Assembly: GCF_018732085.1 (NCBI RefSeq)
Contig: NZ_CP076103.1
Coordinates: forward strand, 4,216,001-4,280,000
From: Lysobacter capsici
Lineage (GTDB): Bacteria; Pseudomonadota; Gammaproteobacteria; Xanthomonadales; Xanthomonadaceae
Direction of reading: 5' to 3'
DNA length: 64,000 bases
Position numbers and translations under genes: made by a program. The notes beneath the pieces were generated by a model. The model had not been told where the DNA came from and did no database searches. It saw only the letters and a program-made list of their open reading frames with translations. Each line of letters opens with the position of its first letter. The first letter of the stretch is position 1. This document shows, one piece after another, positions 16,888 through 24,713 of this stretch.

Positions 16888-18288
16888 TCAGTTCTGGCCG
16901 GACGGCGCGGCGGCGGCGGGCGCGGCCATGGCGGTCGGCCGGCGGTCGATCACGGTGCGGTTGGCGCGGGTCAGGTAGGTCTTGGCCGCGCGCTGCAGGT
17001 CGGCCGAGGTCACCGCTTCGATCCAGCCGGGAATCTTGTTGACCACGTTGGCGTCGCCCCACAGGGTCTGCATGCGCGCGACGGTGTCGGCGCGGTCGAT
17101 GTAGCTTTCCAGGCCGTTGTACCAATCGGCCAGCATCTTGGTCTTGACCCGCTTGAGCGTGGCCGCATCGACCCCGCCCTGGGCGATCTTCGCCACTTCC
17201 TCGTCGATCGCCGCGAGCACCGCGTCGGCGCTGCTGTCGGGCTTGTACAGCGCGAACAAGGTGTACAAAGTCGGGCCGTTGTAGGTCCACGGATCGGTCA
17301 GGCCGTACAGCGCCTCGACGCTGAGCGCGACCTGCTTGCGCTTGACCAGGCTCTGGTACAGACGCGAGGCCTCGTCGCCGGCCAGCACGCTGCCGAGCAC
17401 CGCCATCGGCGCGTGATCGCGGCTGCCGCGCGCGGGCATCTTCCAGGCCGCGGCGATCGCCGGCACCTGCGCCAGCGCGTCGGTCTGGTTGACGCGCTTT
17501 TCCTGGGTGTTGAGGCCTTCGCTGTAATCCGGCGGGGTCGGCGTGGAGCGGCCCGGAATCGCGCCGAAGTACTTGTCGGCCAGTTGGAAGGCCTCGGCCG
17601 GGGTGATGTCGCCGGCGATGCCGAGCACGGCGTTGTTGGGGCCGTAGTAGTCGCGATGGAACGATTGCACGTCGGCCAGGCTGGCGTTTTCCAGGTCCTG
17701 GAAGCTGCCATAACCGTCGTGGTTGTTCTCCCACTTCTGGAACGCGTGCTGGCCGATGTCGATCCACATGAAGCCGCCGTAGGGCTGGTTCTTCACGTTG
17801 ACCCGGATTTCTTCCTTGACCACGTCCTGCTGGTTCTTCAGCGTGGTCGGGTTGAAATCCAGGGTCTTCATGCGGTCGGCTTCCAGCCACAGGATGCGGT
17901 CGAGCGCCGACACCGGCGCGACCTCGATGTAGTTGGTGAAGTCGGCGCGGGTCGAACCGTTGTTGCGGCCGCCGCCGCCGCTGATGACCTGGTCGAACAC
18001 GCCCTTGGGCGCGGTCGGCGTGCCCTGGAACATCAGGTGTTCGAACAGATGGGCGAAGCCGGTGCGGTTCTTGGGTTCCAGCCGCATGCCGACGTGATAG
18101 ACCACGCTGACGCCGACGGTCGGCGAGCTGTGGTCCTCGGAGACGACCACGGTCAATCCGTTGTCGAGTTTCTTGACCGCCACCGGCACTTGCCAGCGAT
18201 CGCTCTCGGCCGCGGACGCAGGAGCGAACGCGGCGGTCGTGATCGTGGTCAGTCCGGCCAGCAGTACGCTCAGATGACGCGTGCGCAT
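16888..18288 (-). CDS. M16 family zinc metallopeptidase, catalytic subunit
   Basis: 466-aa exported peptidase of the pitrilysin/processing-peptidase family. The signal peptide ends FAPASA-AE. The inverted zinc motif HLFEH (His80, Glu83, His84) and the downstream Glu in VVKEEIRVN (about 159-160) form the metal site. The arginine/tyrosine pair typical of the partner subunit is replaced by GDEASRLYQSLVKRKQVALS. The stop is followed 13 nt later by the inactive partner, giving a classical active/inactive pair. The ATG at 18288 has GGGAG 8 nt upstream. The C-terminus is an Ala/Pro-rich tail (AMAAPAAAAPSGQN). Confidence 0.93.
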   Translation of the reverse strand: MRTRHLSVLLAGLTTITTAAFAPASAAESDRWQVPVAVKKLDNGLTVVVSEDHSSPTVGVSVVYHVGMRLEPKNRTGFAHLFEHLMFQGTPTAPKGVFDQVISGGGGRNNGSTRADFTNYIEVAPVSALDRILWLEADRMKTLDFNPTTLKNQQDVVKEEIRVNVKNQPYGGFMWIDIGQHAFQKWENNHDGYGSFQDLENASLADVQSFHRDYYGPNNAVLGIAGDITPAEAFQLADKYFGAIPGRSTPTPPDYSEGLNTQEKRVNQTDALAQVPAIAAAWKMPARGSRDHAPMAVLGSVLAGDEASRLYQSLVKRKQVALSVEALYGLTDPWTYNGPTLYTLFALYKPDSSADAVLAAIDEEVAKIAQGGVDAATLKRVKTKMLADWYNGLESYIDRADTVARMQTLWGDANVVNKIPGWIEAVTSADLQRAAKTYLTRANRTVIDRRPTAMAAPAAAAPSGQN

Positions 18289-18532
18289 GGGTGGCTCCCT
18301 GTTTTTGTCGAGATGGTCTGTCGAGATGAGTCGGATGATGCGGTACGGGTATGGCGAAACGGCGGCGTATCCCCTCCACGCGCCCCGGGCTCGCGCACCT
18401 TAACCTGCCCGGGCGCGATGCGCATGCGGGTCGAAAGTCACGCAGGGGATGCCACGCACGGCCCGGCGCTGGCCGTCGCCACGCGAATCGCCGACACTGT
18501 GCGCCCCGCGTCCTTGCCCCACCGACCCGCCG

Positions 18533-19021
18533 ATGCCGTACACGCCTATCGTGGCCACCCTGGGCTACGTGCTTTCGCCCGATGGCCGCCAAGTGTTGAT
18601 GGTGCATCGCAACGCCCGCCCCGACGATCACCAGCTCGGCAAGTACAACGGCCTGGGCGGCAAGCTCGAGGCCGACGAGGACGTGGTCGCCGGCATGCGC
18701 CGCGAGATCTTCGAGGAAGCCGGCATCGACTGCACCGCGATGCAGTTGCGCGGCACCATCAGCTGGCCGGGGTTCGGCAAGCGCGGCGAGGACTGGCTCG
18801 GCTTCGTGTTCACCATCACCGCCTTCGAAGGCACGCCGTTCGCGAGCAATCCGGAAGGTTCGCTGGAGTGGGTCGATCTGGACCGCCTGCACGAACTGCC
18901 GATGTGGGAAGGCGACCGCGAGTTCCTGCCGCTGGTGTTCGATGCCGACCCGCGCGCGTTCCACGGGGTGATGCCGTACCGCGACGGGCGGATGGTGTCG
19001 TGGAAGTATTCGCGGGTTTGA
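18533..19021 (+). CDS. Nudix hydrolase (MutT / 8-oxo-dGTP diphosphatase-like)
   Basis: 162-aa cytoplasmic nucleotide pyrophosphatase. The Nudix box is complete: GGKLEADEDVVAGMRREIFE followed by EAGI. The start of the protein (MPYTPIVATLGYVLS) and the NGLGGK turn resemble MutT-like enzymes that sanitise oxidised dGTP. I took the ATG at 18533; the frame continues upstream to 18449 but without homology-like features. It is divergent from the M16 operon (244 nt between starts) and transcribed alone. Confidence 0.92.
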   Translation: MPYTPIVATLGYVLSPDGRQVLMVHRNARPDDHQLGKYNGLGGKLEADEDVVAGMRREIFEEAGIDCTAMQLRGTISWPGFGKRGEDWLGFVFTITAFEGTPFASNPEGSLEWVDLDRLHELPMWEGDREFLPLVFDADPRAFHGVMPYRDGRMVSWKYSRV

Positions 19022-19095
19022 GCGGCCGGGTCGGAGACGTGCGGAACCCGGAACTCGCAGACTGACGCGGCGAGTCGGAACAATGGCGAGCCCGC

Positions 19096-19848
19096 TTACC
19101 CTTTCGACAAAAGCCGCTCGACGTCGCCCCAACCCAATTCCCAGGTGCGACCGTGGCAGGCCCAGTCCGGCAGCGAACCGCTCACGCGTTCGGCCGGCCC
19201 GTGCGGGAACGGCGGGCCGCTAAATTCCAGGTTCAACAATATTCCCGATACCGGCGCCCAACGCACGATCGCCTCGCGCGCCGGCCGCAACGGGCTTTGC
19301 GCCGGATCGCCACCGCTGTGCGCCAGATCGAAGCTTTGCGAGTCGAACACCACCAGACAGCGCGAGTCGTCAGTGCGCAGCAGATAAAGGCGGCCGCCTT
19401 CTTCGGGCTCGTGCACGGCGCGGCAATCGCGCAACGCGTAGCGCTCCTCGCGCACCACTCCGGCCTGGGCATCGACCTGAAAAGCGCCGAGCATGCTGCG
19501 CTTGATCGCCCGCCATTGCCGCGCGAAGGTCCAGGCGTTTACCGAGGCATACACGGTCCCCAGCAACGGACAGGCCGCGAGCAGGTACGGCCAATAGACC
19601 GCGACCCAGCCGCCCAGGTCGCTGCCGCTACGGATGCTCAATGCGGAAACAATCAGCAACGCCAGCAGAAAACCGGTGACCGCGGCGCTGCTCTTGAGCC
19701 ACTCCCATCGCCATTCGCGTATGTGGGCAGGCATTTGGTCAGGCGAATCGTCCGTCGACTCGATCAACTCGTTCGCCCTCGGCACCATCAAATCGAGCCT
19801 GCTGCGCTCGTCCTGCGTCATCGCCACCATCGTCGTCCGCGCCGCCAT
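19096..19848 (-). CDS. Unknown membrane protein (paralog of 20657-21370)
   Basis: 250-aa protein that I cannot assign to a named family. An acidic cytoplasmic N-terminus is followed by two transmembrane segments (about residues 60-80, TGFLLALLIVSALSI, and 85-105, YWPYLLAACPLLGTVY), then a soluble domain of about 140 residues. That domain carries EERYALRDCRAVHEPEEGGR, RCLVVFDSQSFDLA and VSGILLNLEFSGPPF. The ATG at 19848 has a perfect GGAGGT ribosome site. The same architecture and motifs recur in the gene at 20657-21370, with a TonB-C lipoprotein gene between them. All three are on the minus strand and probably co-regulated. Confidence 0.78.
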   Translation of the reverse strand: MAARTTMVAMTQDERSRLDLMVPRANELIESTDDSPDQMPAHIREWRWEWLKSSAAVTGFLLALLIVSALSIRSGSDLGGWVAVYWPYLLAACPLLGTVYASVNAWTFARQWRAIKRSMLGAFQVDAQAGVVREERYALRDCRAVHEPEEGGRLYLLRTDDSRCLVVFDSQSFDLAHSGGDPAQSPLRPAREAIVRWAPVSGILLNLEFSGPPFPHGPAERVSGSLPDWACHGRTWELGWGDVERLLSKG

Positions 19849-20004
19849 GCCCGTACCTCCGTGTGTCCAGCACTGTCTCGTACTTTCGGCAAAAGACCGA
19901 CGCGGGTAAAGCACGCGGTCGGCCACCGCGCCGTGGCGCGATACGCGCGTAACCGCCTGCATCGCAACTGCACCAGGTCGCTGGCGAGCACCCTGGCCGC
20001 GCCC

Positions 20005-20556
20005 TCAACCGCCGACCCGCACCGTCCCCTTGCCTTGCTTTTGTTCGAACACGAAGCTGAAAGCCAGGCTGACCGCGACCGCTTCCTCCCGGCCGGTCAC
20101 GCAGCCTTCTTCCTGCGGCCTGGCGCCCGGATAGACGCAGCGGAACGCCGGATCGAAACGCCACTGCAGCACCGCCGCGCGCGCGGCTTCGACGAACTGC
20201 GGAGCCGCGGCCGTCGATGCCGGACAGCCCTCTTCCACTCCAACCGGACGGCTGCCGCTGACCCGGCCGTCCGCGCCGATCGCCACGTTCAGGCAAACCG
20301 TCTGCGGCGCCAACCGCTGCGCCAGCAATTCGTCCGGATAGGTCGGTGCGGCGTTGTCGCGTTCGGCCAGCGGCATCTGGAAGGTTTCGTTGTCGGCCAG
20401 TTGCATGCGCTCGGGCGCGGTCAGCAGCTTGTCGATCGAGCGCACGCCGACCGCGCCGGTGTGGGCATCGCTCCGCGTCGCGCCGTGCGGTGGCGCGCTG
20501 GCGCAGGCGCTCAACATCGCCACGCAGCCGCAGAGCATCCATGATTCGAGTCGCAT
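20005..20556 (-). CDS. Lipoprotein with TonB C-terminal-like domain
   Basis: 183-aa predicted lipoprotein. The signal sequence has lipobox MLSAC (Cys18). The C-terminal half (about 75-183) resembles the TonB C-terminal fold: APTYPDELLAQRLAPQTVCL, GADGRVSGSRPVG and the hallmark AAVLQWRFDPAF. There is no transmembrane anchor or Pro-rich region, so it is not a working energy transducer; many stand-alone copies of this domain have unknown roles. Start chosen at 20556 (MRLESW) because GGAG lies 6 nt upstream; an ATG at 20568 is also possible. It is sandwiched between two paralogous membrane-protein genes. Confidence 0.8.
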   Translation of the reverse strand: MRLESWMLCGCVAMLSACASAPPHGATRSDAHTGAVGVRSIDKLLTAPERMQLADNETFQMPLAERDNAAPTYPDELLAQRLAPQTVCLNVAIGADGRVSGSRPVGVEEGCPASTAAAPQFVEAARAAVLQWRFDPAFRCVYPGARPQEEGCVTGREEAVAVSLAFSFVFEQKQGKGTVRVGG

Positions 20557-20656
20557 CCTCGTCTCCATGACCACGGGAGTATTCCTTGCCTCGCTGGCGC
20601 GGCATCGGCACCGGATCGGCGCCACCGTCCTGCTCGCGAACCGCGCGTCTCGCGGC

Positions 20657-21370
20657 TTACACCGCCTCGAGCCGACGCTCGATCACGTCCCAGGCAACGC
20701 GCCAGATCTTGCCATGATCGGCCCATCGCGGCATCTCATGGCCCAGCGCCCGACTCGGCGTCTTGGCGAAGACCGGCCCACTGAACTCGATACTCATCAA
20801 CAAGCCCGACACCGGCGCGCGGCGCAGCACCGCGCACCGCGCCGGCTGCATCGCGCTGGCCATCGGATCACGACCGGCTTCGGCCAGATCGAAACTGCGC
20901 AGGTCGAAGATCACCAGGCAACGATCCCGGTCCACGCGCAGCAGATGGACGTGGCCGCCGATCTCGGGCTCATGCACGCAGCGGCCGTCGAGAAATTCAT
21001 AACGTTCTTCCTGGATCGTCCCGGCATCGGCGTCGGCCCAATACGACCCGAACATCCGCGGACGGTTCGCGCGGACCTCGCGCCGATACATCAAGGTTCG
21101 ATAACTGGCATACGCCGCGCCCAGCAACGGGCACGCGACGATCGCATACGGCAACCATCCGGCGCCCCAATCGGGATCGCTCAAACCTGCGCGCAGCACC
21201 AACGGCCAGCTGGCGGCGATGAACAGCAAGGCCAGGCTTGCGATGCTGGCGGTGGTCAACCAGTTCGCCAGCATCGGGCGATCGAAGCGGGCATCGCGGG
21301 CGCCGCCGAGGTTGAGCAGCTTGCGTCGCTCGTCGTCGGTCATTGGGCGGGAGATCGCTTGCATCGGCAT
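20657..21370 (-). CDS. Unknown membrane protein (paralog of 19096-19848)
   Basis: 237-aa paralog of the protein encoded at 19096-19848. Two transmembrane segments (SIASLALLFIAASWPLVL and WLPYAIVACPLLGAAYASY) precede a soluble C-terminal domain. That domain has EERYEFLDGRCVHEPEIGG, RCLVIFDLRSFDLAEAGRDP and VSGLLMSIEFSGPVF, each matched in the paralog. Function is unknown; the fold resembles no family I can name. The start at 21370 (MPMQAIS) is tentative, since a later ATG (MTDDERR) at 21343 lacks a ribosome site. First gene of the three-gene minus-strand cluster. Confidence 0.77.
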   Translation of the reverse strand: MPMQAISRPMTDDERRKLLNLGGARDARFDRPMLANWLTTASIASLALLFIAASWPLVLRAGLSDPDWGAGWLPYAIVACPLLGAAYASYRTLMYRREVRANRPRMFGSYWADADAGTIQEERYEFLDGRCVHEPEIGGHVHLLRVDRDRCLVIFDLRSFDLAEAGRDPMASAMQPARCAVLRRAPVSGLLMSIEFSGPVFAKTPSRALGHEMPRWADHGKIWRVAWDVIERRLEAV

Positions 21371-21740
21371 GGTGTGTCTCGTTGCATCCCGCGCATCGCC
21401 GGCAATATTCCGCGCGGTGCCCTTGCGGCGCGCATGTTCATCGAATTTGTTCGGCGGTGGTCGTCGACGGTGCAGGTCTGTTCGATCGGTTCGATATCGG
21501 GTTGGGTTGGGTTGGGTGATGAGGTTCGTTGGCCAGCGGCGAAGTGTCGCTTATTTTTCGGCGATGTCGCGGCTGCATTCGTGCCGGCTGGCGCGTCGCC
21601 AGGTTTGGTCAAGCGGGCGCGGTGAGTCTGGCTTTGGTGGCGCCGTGGTTTTGGGGGCCGGGCAAGTCGCGGTGTCATTCATTTTTTTTATAAGCGTGAC
21701 CGGGCGCAGCTGCGATGTATCTTGCGACGTTGCCGTATTG

Positions 21741-21770
21741 GCGCGGTCGCGGCTTGCGCCGCTCCTACAG
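21741..21770. repeat. REP element (GTAGGAGCGG family), inverted orientation
   Basis: GCGCGGTCGCGGCTTGCGCC then GCTCCTACAG; the same family occurs at 31902, 32032, 47318, 59471 and 59576. Confidence 0.85.
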
Positions 21771-21815
21771 GTAAGCAACGTGGCATTTGCTTGCGCTTGA
21801 AGCCGCGCAGTTCAT

Positions 21816-22344
21816 CCAGCGCTGCGAAGCGGCAACCTCGCGTCAGCAACAGCACACCCGGAGGGCGACGCGCATGGATGCGCGTCGCGCGCCACCGGGA
21901 CATGGATGTCCCGTGTGGCGCGTGCCCGCGTCAGCATCAACCTTGCGGGCCTTTGATTCACAACAAAGCGTTTTTCTTTGGTTACCTTTCTTTTGTCGCT
22001 TTTGACAAAAGAAAGTGACCCGCCGCTTTAGTGGCGGAAGCTTTTGATCCTGCTGGAAGCTTTAAAGTCTTTGAGGCTTTAAAGCTTCAAAGCCTTTGAA
22101 GCCGAAGGCAAGATCAACGGCTTTCGTCCGCAAGCGGCCGAGTTACTTTCTTTTGTCTAAAGCGACAAAAGAAAGGTAACCAAAGAAAAACGCTTTTTCT
22201 TGAATCAAGTGCCCGCAAGTGCGGTGCTGACGCAGGCATGCGCCACACGGGACATCCTGTCCCGGTGGCGCACGGCGCACATCCATGTGCGCCGCCCTCC
22301 GGGTGTGCCGTTGCTAACGCGAGTTACAAGCTTCGCAGCGCTGG
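21816..22344. repeat. 529-bp imperfect palindrome
   Basis: Arms of about 190-200 bp face each other. CCAGCGCTGCGAAGC (21816-21830) pairs with GCTTCGCAGCGCTGG (22330-22344). CACACCCGGAGGGC pairs with GCCCTCCGGGTGTG. Inner arms of about 38 bp (21964-22001 and 22160-22198; core TTTCTTTGGTTACCTTTCTT) pair without a mismatch. Sub-hairpins such as GACATGGATGTC lie within each arm, and the centre (about 22050-22110) is itself full of AAGCTTTAAAG-type short palindromes. There is no coding potential. It resembles a non-autonomous mobile or attenuator-like repeat seen in related genomes. Confidence 0.88.
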
Positions 22345-22370
22345 AAGTAATGACTCAGATGAGGGCCGAG

Positions 22371-22427
22371 CAACGGCAACGGCAATGGCAACGGCAACGG
22401 CAACAGCAACAGCAACAGCAACAGCAG
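22371..22427. repeat. CAACGG/CAACAG hexanucleotide tandem repeat
   Basis: About nine units of CAACGG, CAATGG and CAACAG, ending seven bases before the stop codon of the HlyD-family gene. A matching (TTGCTG/TTGCCG) run occurs at 30585-30625. Confidence 0.85.
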
Positions 22428-22433
22428 GGAGTA

Positions 22434-23579
22434 TCAAGGCACCGCCGACACCAACGTCGCCCGCGGCGGCGCATCCAGCCGCACACTCACCGTACTCGAC
22501 AACCCCGGACGCAACCGCGCCAACTCGGGTTGACCCGGATCGAAGCGGATCCGCACCGGCACGCGCTGCACGATCTTGGTGAAATTCCCGGTGCCCGGCT
22601 CGAACGGCAACAGCGAAAACTGCGACCCCGACCCCGGCGCGAAACTGTCGATGCGCCCGTGCAAGGTCGTGCCGGGCAAGGCGTCGACTTCGATGCTCGC
22701 GCGTTGGCCGGCCATCATCCGCGCGGTCTGGGTTTCCTTGAAATTGGCGACCACGTACAAGGCCCCCAGTGGCACGATGCTCATCACCCGCGTGCCGGGC
22801 TGGACGTAATCGCCCTGCTCGATCTGCCGATCGGCGACGACGCCGTCGATCGGCGCGCGGATTAAGGTGTGGCGCTGATCCTGCAACGCCAGATTCAACG
22901 CCGCCTGCGCGCGCGCCACGTTCGCCTGCGCCTGCGCCAGGCCCGCCTGCAAGGCCGCGCGCTTGGCGCGGGTGACATCGGCCTGGTTGCGGCTGACTTC
23001 GAATTCGGCGCGACTGCGCTGCGCGCCGACCTGGGCGGTGATCGCCGCGGCGCGGAACTGCTCGACGTCCTGGCGCGCGACCGCGCCGGAAGCGACCAGA
23101 TTGTCGTAGCGCCTGCGATTGGCCTGAGCGACTTCGCTCTGCGCGTCGGACGCGCGGATGGACACCTGCGCGGCATGCACGGTCGACTGCGCGAGCCGCT
23201 GTTCGGCATCCAGCGACACCAGCGCCGCTTGCGCGGCCTGCACCGCGGCGCGCGCGTCCTGCAGATCGGCGCCGGCCGAGGCGACCTTGGCGTCGAACTC
23301 CTCGGCGTCGATGCGCAGCAAGGCATCGCCGCGCTTGACCACCTGGTTGTGATTGACCAACACATGCGCTACCAGGCCGCGCACTTTCGGCGCGATGATC
23401 GAGCTGTCGGCCTGCAGATAGGCGTTGTCGGTCGAGACCGAGCGCTTCGGCGAGAGGATGTAGAGCGCGCCGCCGATCGCCAGCGCGGCCGCCACCGCGA
23501 CCGCGATCACCGCCTTGCGCGAAGGCCGCCAACGCGTTTTTTCCGCGCCTTGGGCCGCGCCGCTCACGGCGGCGCTCAT
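22434..23579 (-). CDS. emrA: HlyD/EmrA-family membrane fusion protein
   Basis: 381-aa periplasmic adaptor of a tripartite efflux pump. One N-terminal transmembrane segment (VIAVAVAAALAIGGALYIL) is followed by a biotinyl-lipoyl half motif (STDNAYLQADSSIIAPKVRG). A long alpha-helical coiled-coil hairpin spans about residues 95-215, and the second lipoyl half (HTLIRAPIDGVVADRQIEQG) and a beta-barrel domain follow. It should link the EmrB-type exporter encoded divergently at 24714 to an outer-membrane channel not present here. Its ATG overlaps the thioesterase stop by 4 nt. Last gene of the tetR-thioesterase-emrA operon. Confidence 0.92.
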   Translation of the reverse strand: MSAAVSGAAQGAEKTRWRPSRKAVIAVAVAAALAIGGALYILSPKRSVSTDNAYLQADSSIIAPKVRGLVAHVLVNHNQVVKRGDALLRIDAEEFDAKVASAGADLQDARAAVQAAQAALVSLDAEQRLAQSTVHAAQVSIRASDAQSEVAQANRRRYDNLVASGAVARQDVEQFRAAAITAQVGAQRSRAEFEVSRNQADVTRAKRAALQAGLAQAQANVARAQAALNLALQDQRHTLIRAPIDGVVADRQIEQGDYVQPGTRVMSIVPLGALYVVANFKETQTARMMAGQRASIEVDALPGTTLHGRIDSFAPGSGSQFSLLPFEPGTGNFTKIVQRVPVRIRFDPGQPELARLRPGLSSTVSVRLDAPPRATLVSAVP

Positions 23580-24025
23580 CGCTCCATCACCAACAGCGTC
23601 GATGTCGCCGAGGCATGCAGCCGGCCCGTGGCGTCGATCAAGCGCGCTTCGGCGAATGCCGCGCGGCGGCCGATCGATACCACGTGGCCTTCGGCGCGCA
23701 TCGGTCCGCTCTGGTCGGTGATCGCCTTGTGGTAGGCGACCTTGATTTCCAGGGTCGTGTACAGCTGCTGCGCGCTCAGCCGGGTATGCACCGCGCAGCC
23801 GCAGGCCGAATCGAGCAAGGTCGCGGCATAACCGCCATGGATCATGCCGATCGGGTTGTAAGCGTGCTGGCCGGGCGTGCCGACGAATACGGCGGTGCCG
23901 TCGCCGACTTCGGCCAGGGTGAAATCCAGGGCGATCGCGATGCCCGGACGGCGTCCGGCGGCGATCAGCGCGCGCAGTTGTTCGATGCCGCTCAATCCCG
24001 CGCCGGTTTCGTCAACAAGACTCAT
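23576..24025 (-). CDS. PaaI-type thioesterase (hotdog fold)
   Basis: 149-aa predicted acyl-CoA thioesterase. The motif HAYNPIGMIHGGYAATLLDS carries the conserved Asn, HGG and Asp/Ser positions of the PaaI family. EIKVAYHKAITDQSG and HASATSTLLVME form the last strands. It is embedded between tetR and emrA with 4-nt overlaps on both sides, so it is co-translated with efflux components. The pump's substrate or inducer may therefore be linked to an acyl or aryl-CoA; that is inference. Confidence 0.9.
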   Translation of the reverse strand: MSLVDETGAGLSGIEQLRALIAAGRRPGIAIALDFTLAEVGDGTAVFVGTPGQHAYNPIGMIHGGYAATLLDSACGCAVHTRLSAQQLYTTLEIKVAYHKAITDQSGPMRAEGHVVSIGRRAAFAEARLIDATGRLHASATSTLLVMER

Positions 24026-24648
24026 CGCTGCGCTCCGTTTTTGTTGTCGTCCAGGCCCGCGTCATCCAGGCCCAACCGGCGTTTGATCAATCGCCGCGCG
24101 TCGTCGAGGATCGCGTCCGAGCGCGCGCCATCGGGTTCGCTGCGTGCGATCGCCAACGTGCCCAGCAATTCGGCCAGCACCGAACGCGACAAGGCCGCCG
24201 CGTCGGCATATCCCAACTGCACCATCGGCGCGGCGATGCGTTCGCTCAAGGCGGTCACGCCCGCGCTGAAGCGTTCGCGCGAGGCCACGCCCAGGCGCGG
24301 CACGTCGGCGGCCAGCGCCGCGACCGGGCAGCCCTTGCCCATCGCGTCGCGATGGCGCGGCGACAGGTAGAAATCGATGTACGCCGCCAGCGCCTGCGCC
24401 GGCGGTTTGTCGCTGGAGGCGTGATGTTCGATGCGTGCGCGCGCATCGATGAACATGTAATCGATCGCGGCGGTGATCAGCTCGTCCTTCGAAGCGAAGT
24501 GGGCGTAGAAGCCGCCGTGGGTCAGGCCGGCCTCGCTCATCACCGCGGCCACGCCGACCCGGTGCGGGCCCTGGCTGCGGATCGCGTTGGCCGCGACCGC
24601 GAGCACGCGCTCGCGGGTCTTGAGTTTGTGTTCGCTGTCGTAGCGCAT
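24022..24648 (-). CDS. TetR family transcriptional repressor
   Basis: 208-aa regulator. N-terminal helix-turn-helix: KTRERVLAVAANAIRSQG, VAAVMSEAGLTHGGFYAHF and KDELITAAI, the canonical TetR DNA-binding block (residues about 10-60). The C-terminal ligand domain has the KGCPVAALAADVPR stretch typical of the YxaF/LmrA-like (TetR_C) group, which often controls drug exporters. It is divergent from the emrB-like gene, with only 65 nt between starts and a near-palindrome there, so it probably represses both its own operon and the exporter. Confidence 0.93.
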   Translation of the reverse strand: MRYDSEHKLKTRERVLAVAANAIRSQGPHRVGVAAVMSEAGLTHGGFYAHFASKDELITAAIDYMFIDARARIEHHASSDKPPAQALAAYIDFYLSPRHRDAMGKGCPVAALAADVPRLGVASRERFSAGVTALSERIAAPMVQLGYADAAALSRSVLAELLGTLAIARSEPDGARSDAILDDARRLIKRRLGLDDAGLDDNKNGAQR

Positions 24649-24668
24649 GACTTGACCGCCGGACTTGA

Positions 24669-24684
24669 TATGACGATCATCATA
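24669..24684. promoter_or_regulatory. Candidate TetR operator between divergent efflux genes
   Basis: TATGACGATCATCATA is a 16-bp palindrome with one mismatched pair, centred in the 65-nt gap between the tetR start (24648) and the exporter start (24714). It overlaps the only AT-rich stretch of the gap, where both promoters must lie. Confidence 0.7.
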
Positions 24685-24713
24685 CTAAGTCCTCCGCGCT
24701 TGGCAAGGCCCCC

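Noticed and set aside
15354..17042. 562-codon plus-strand frame antisense to the M16 genes
   Set aside because: Shadow of the M16 coding strand, without motifs.
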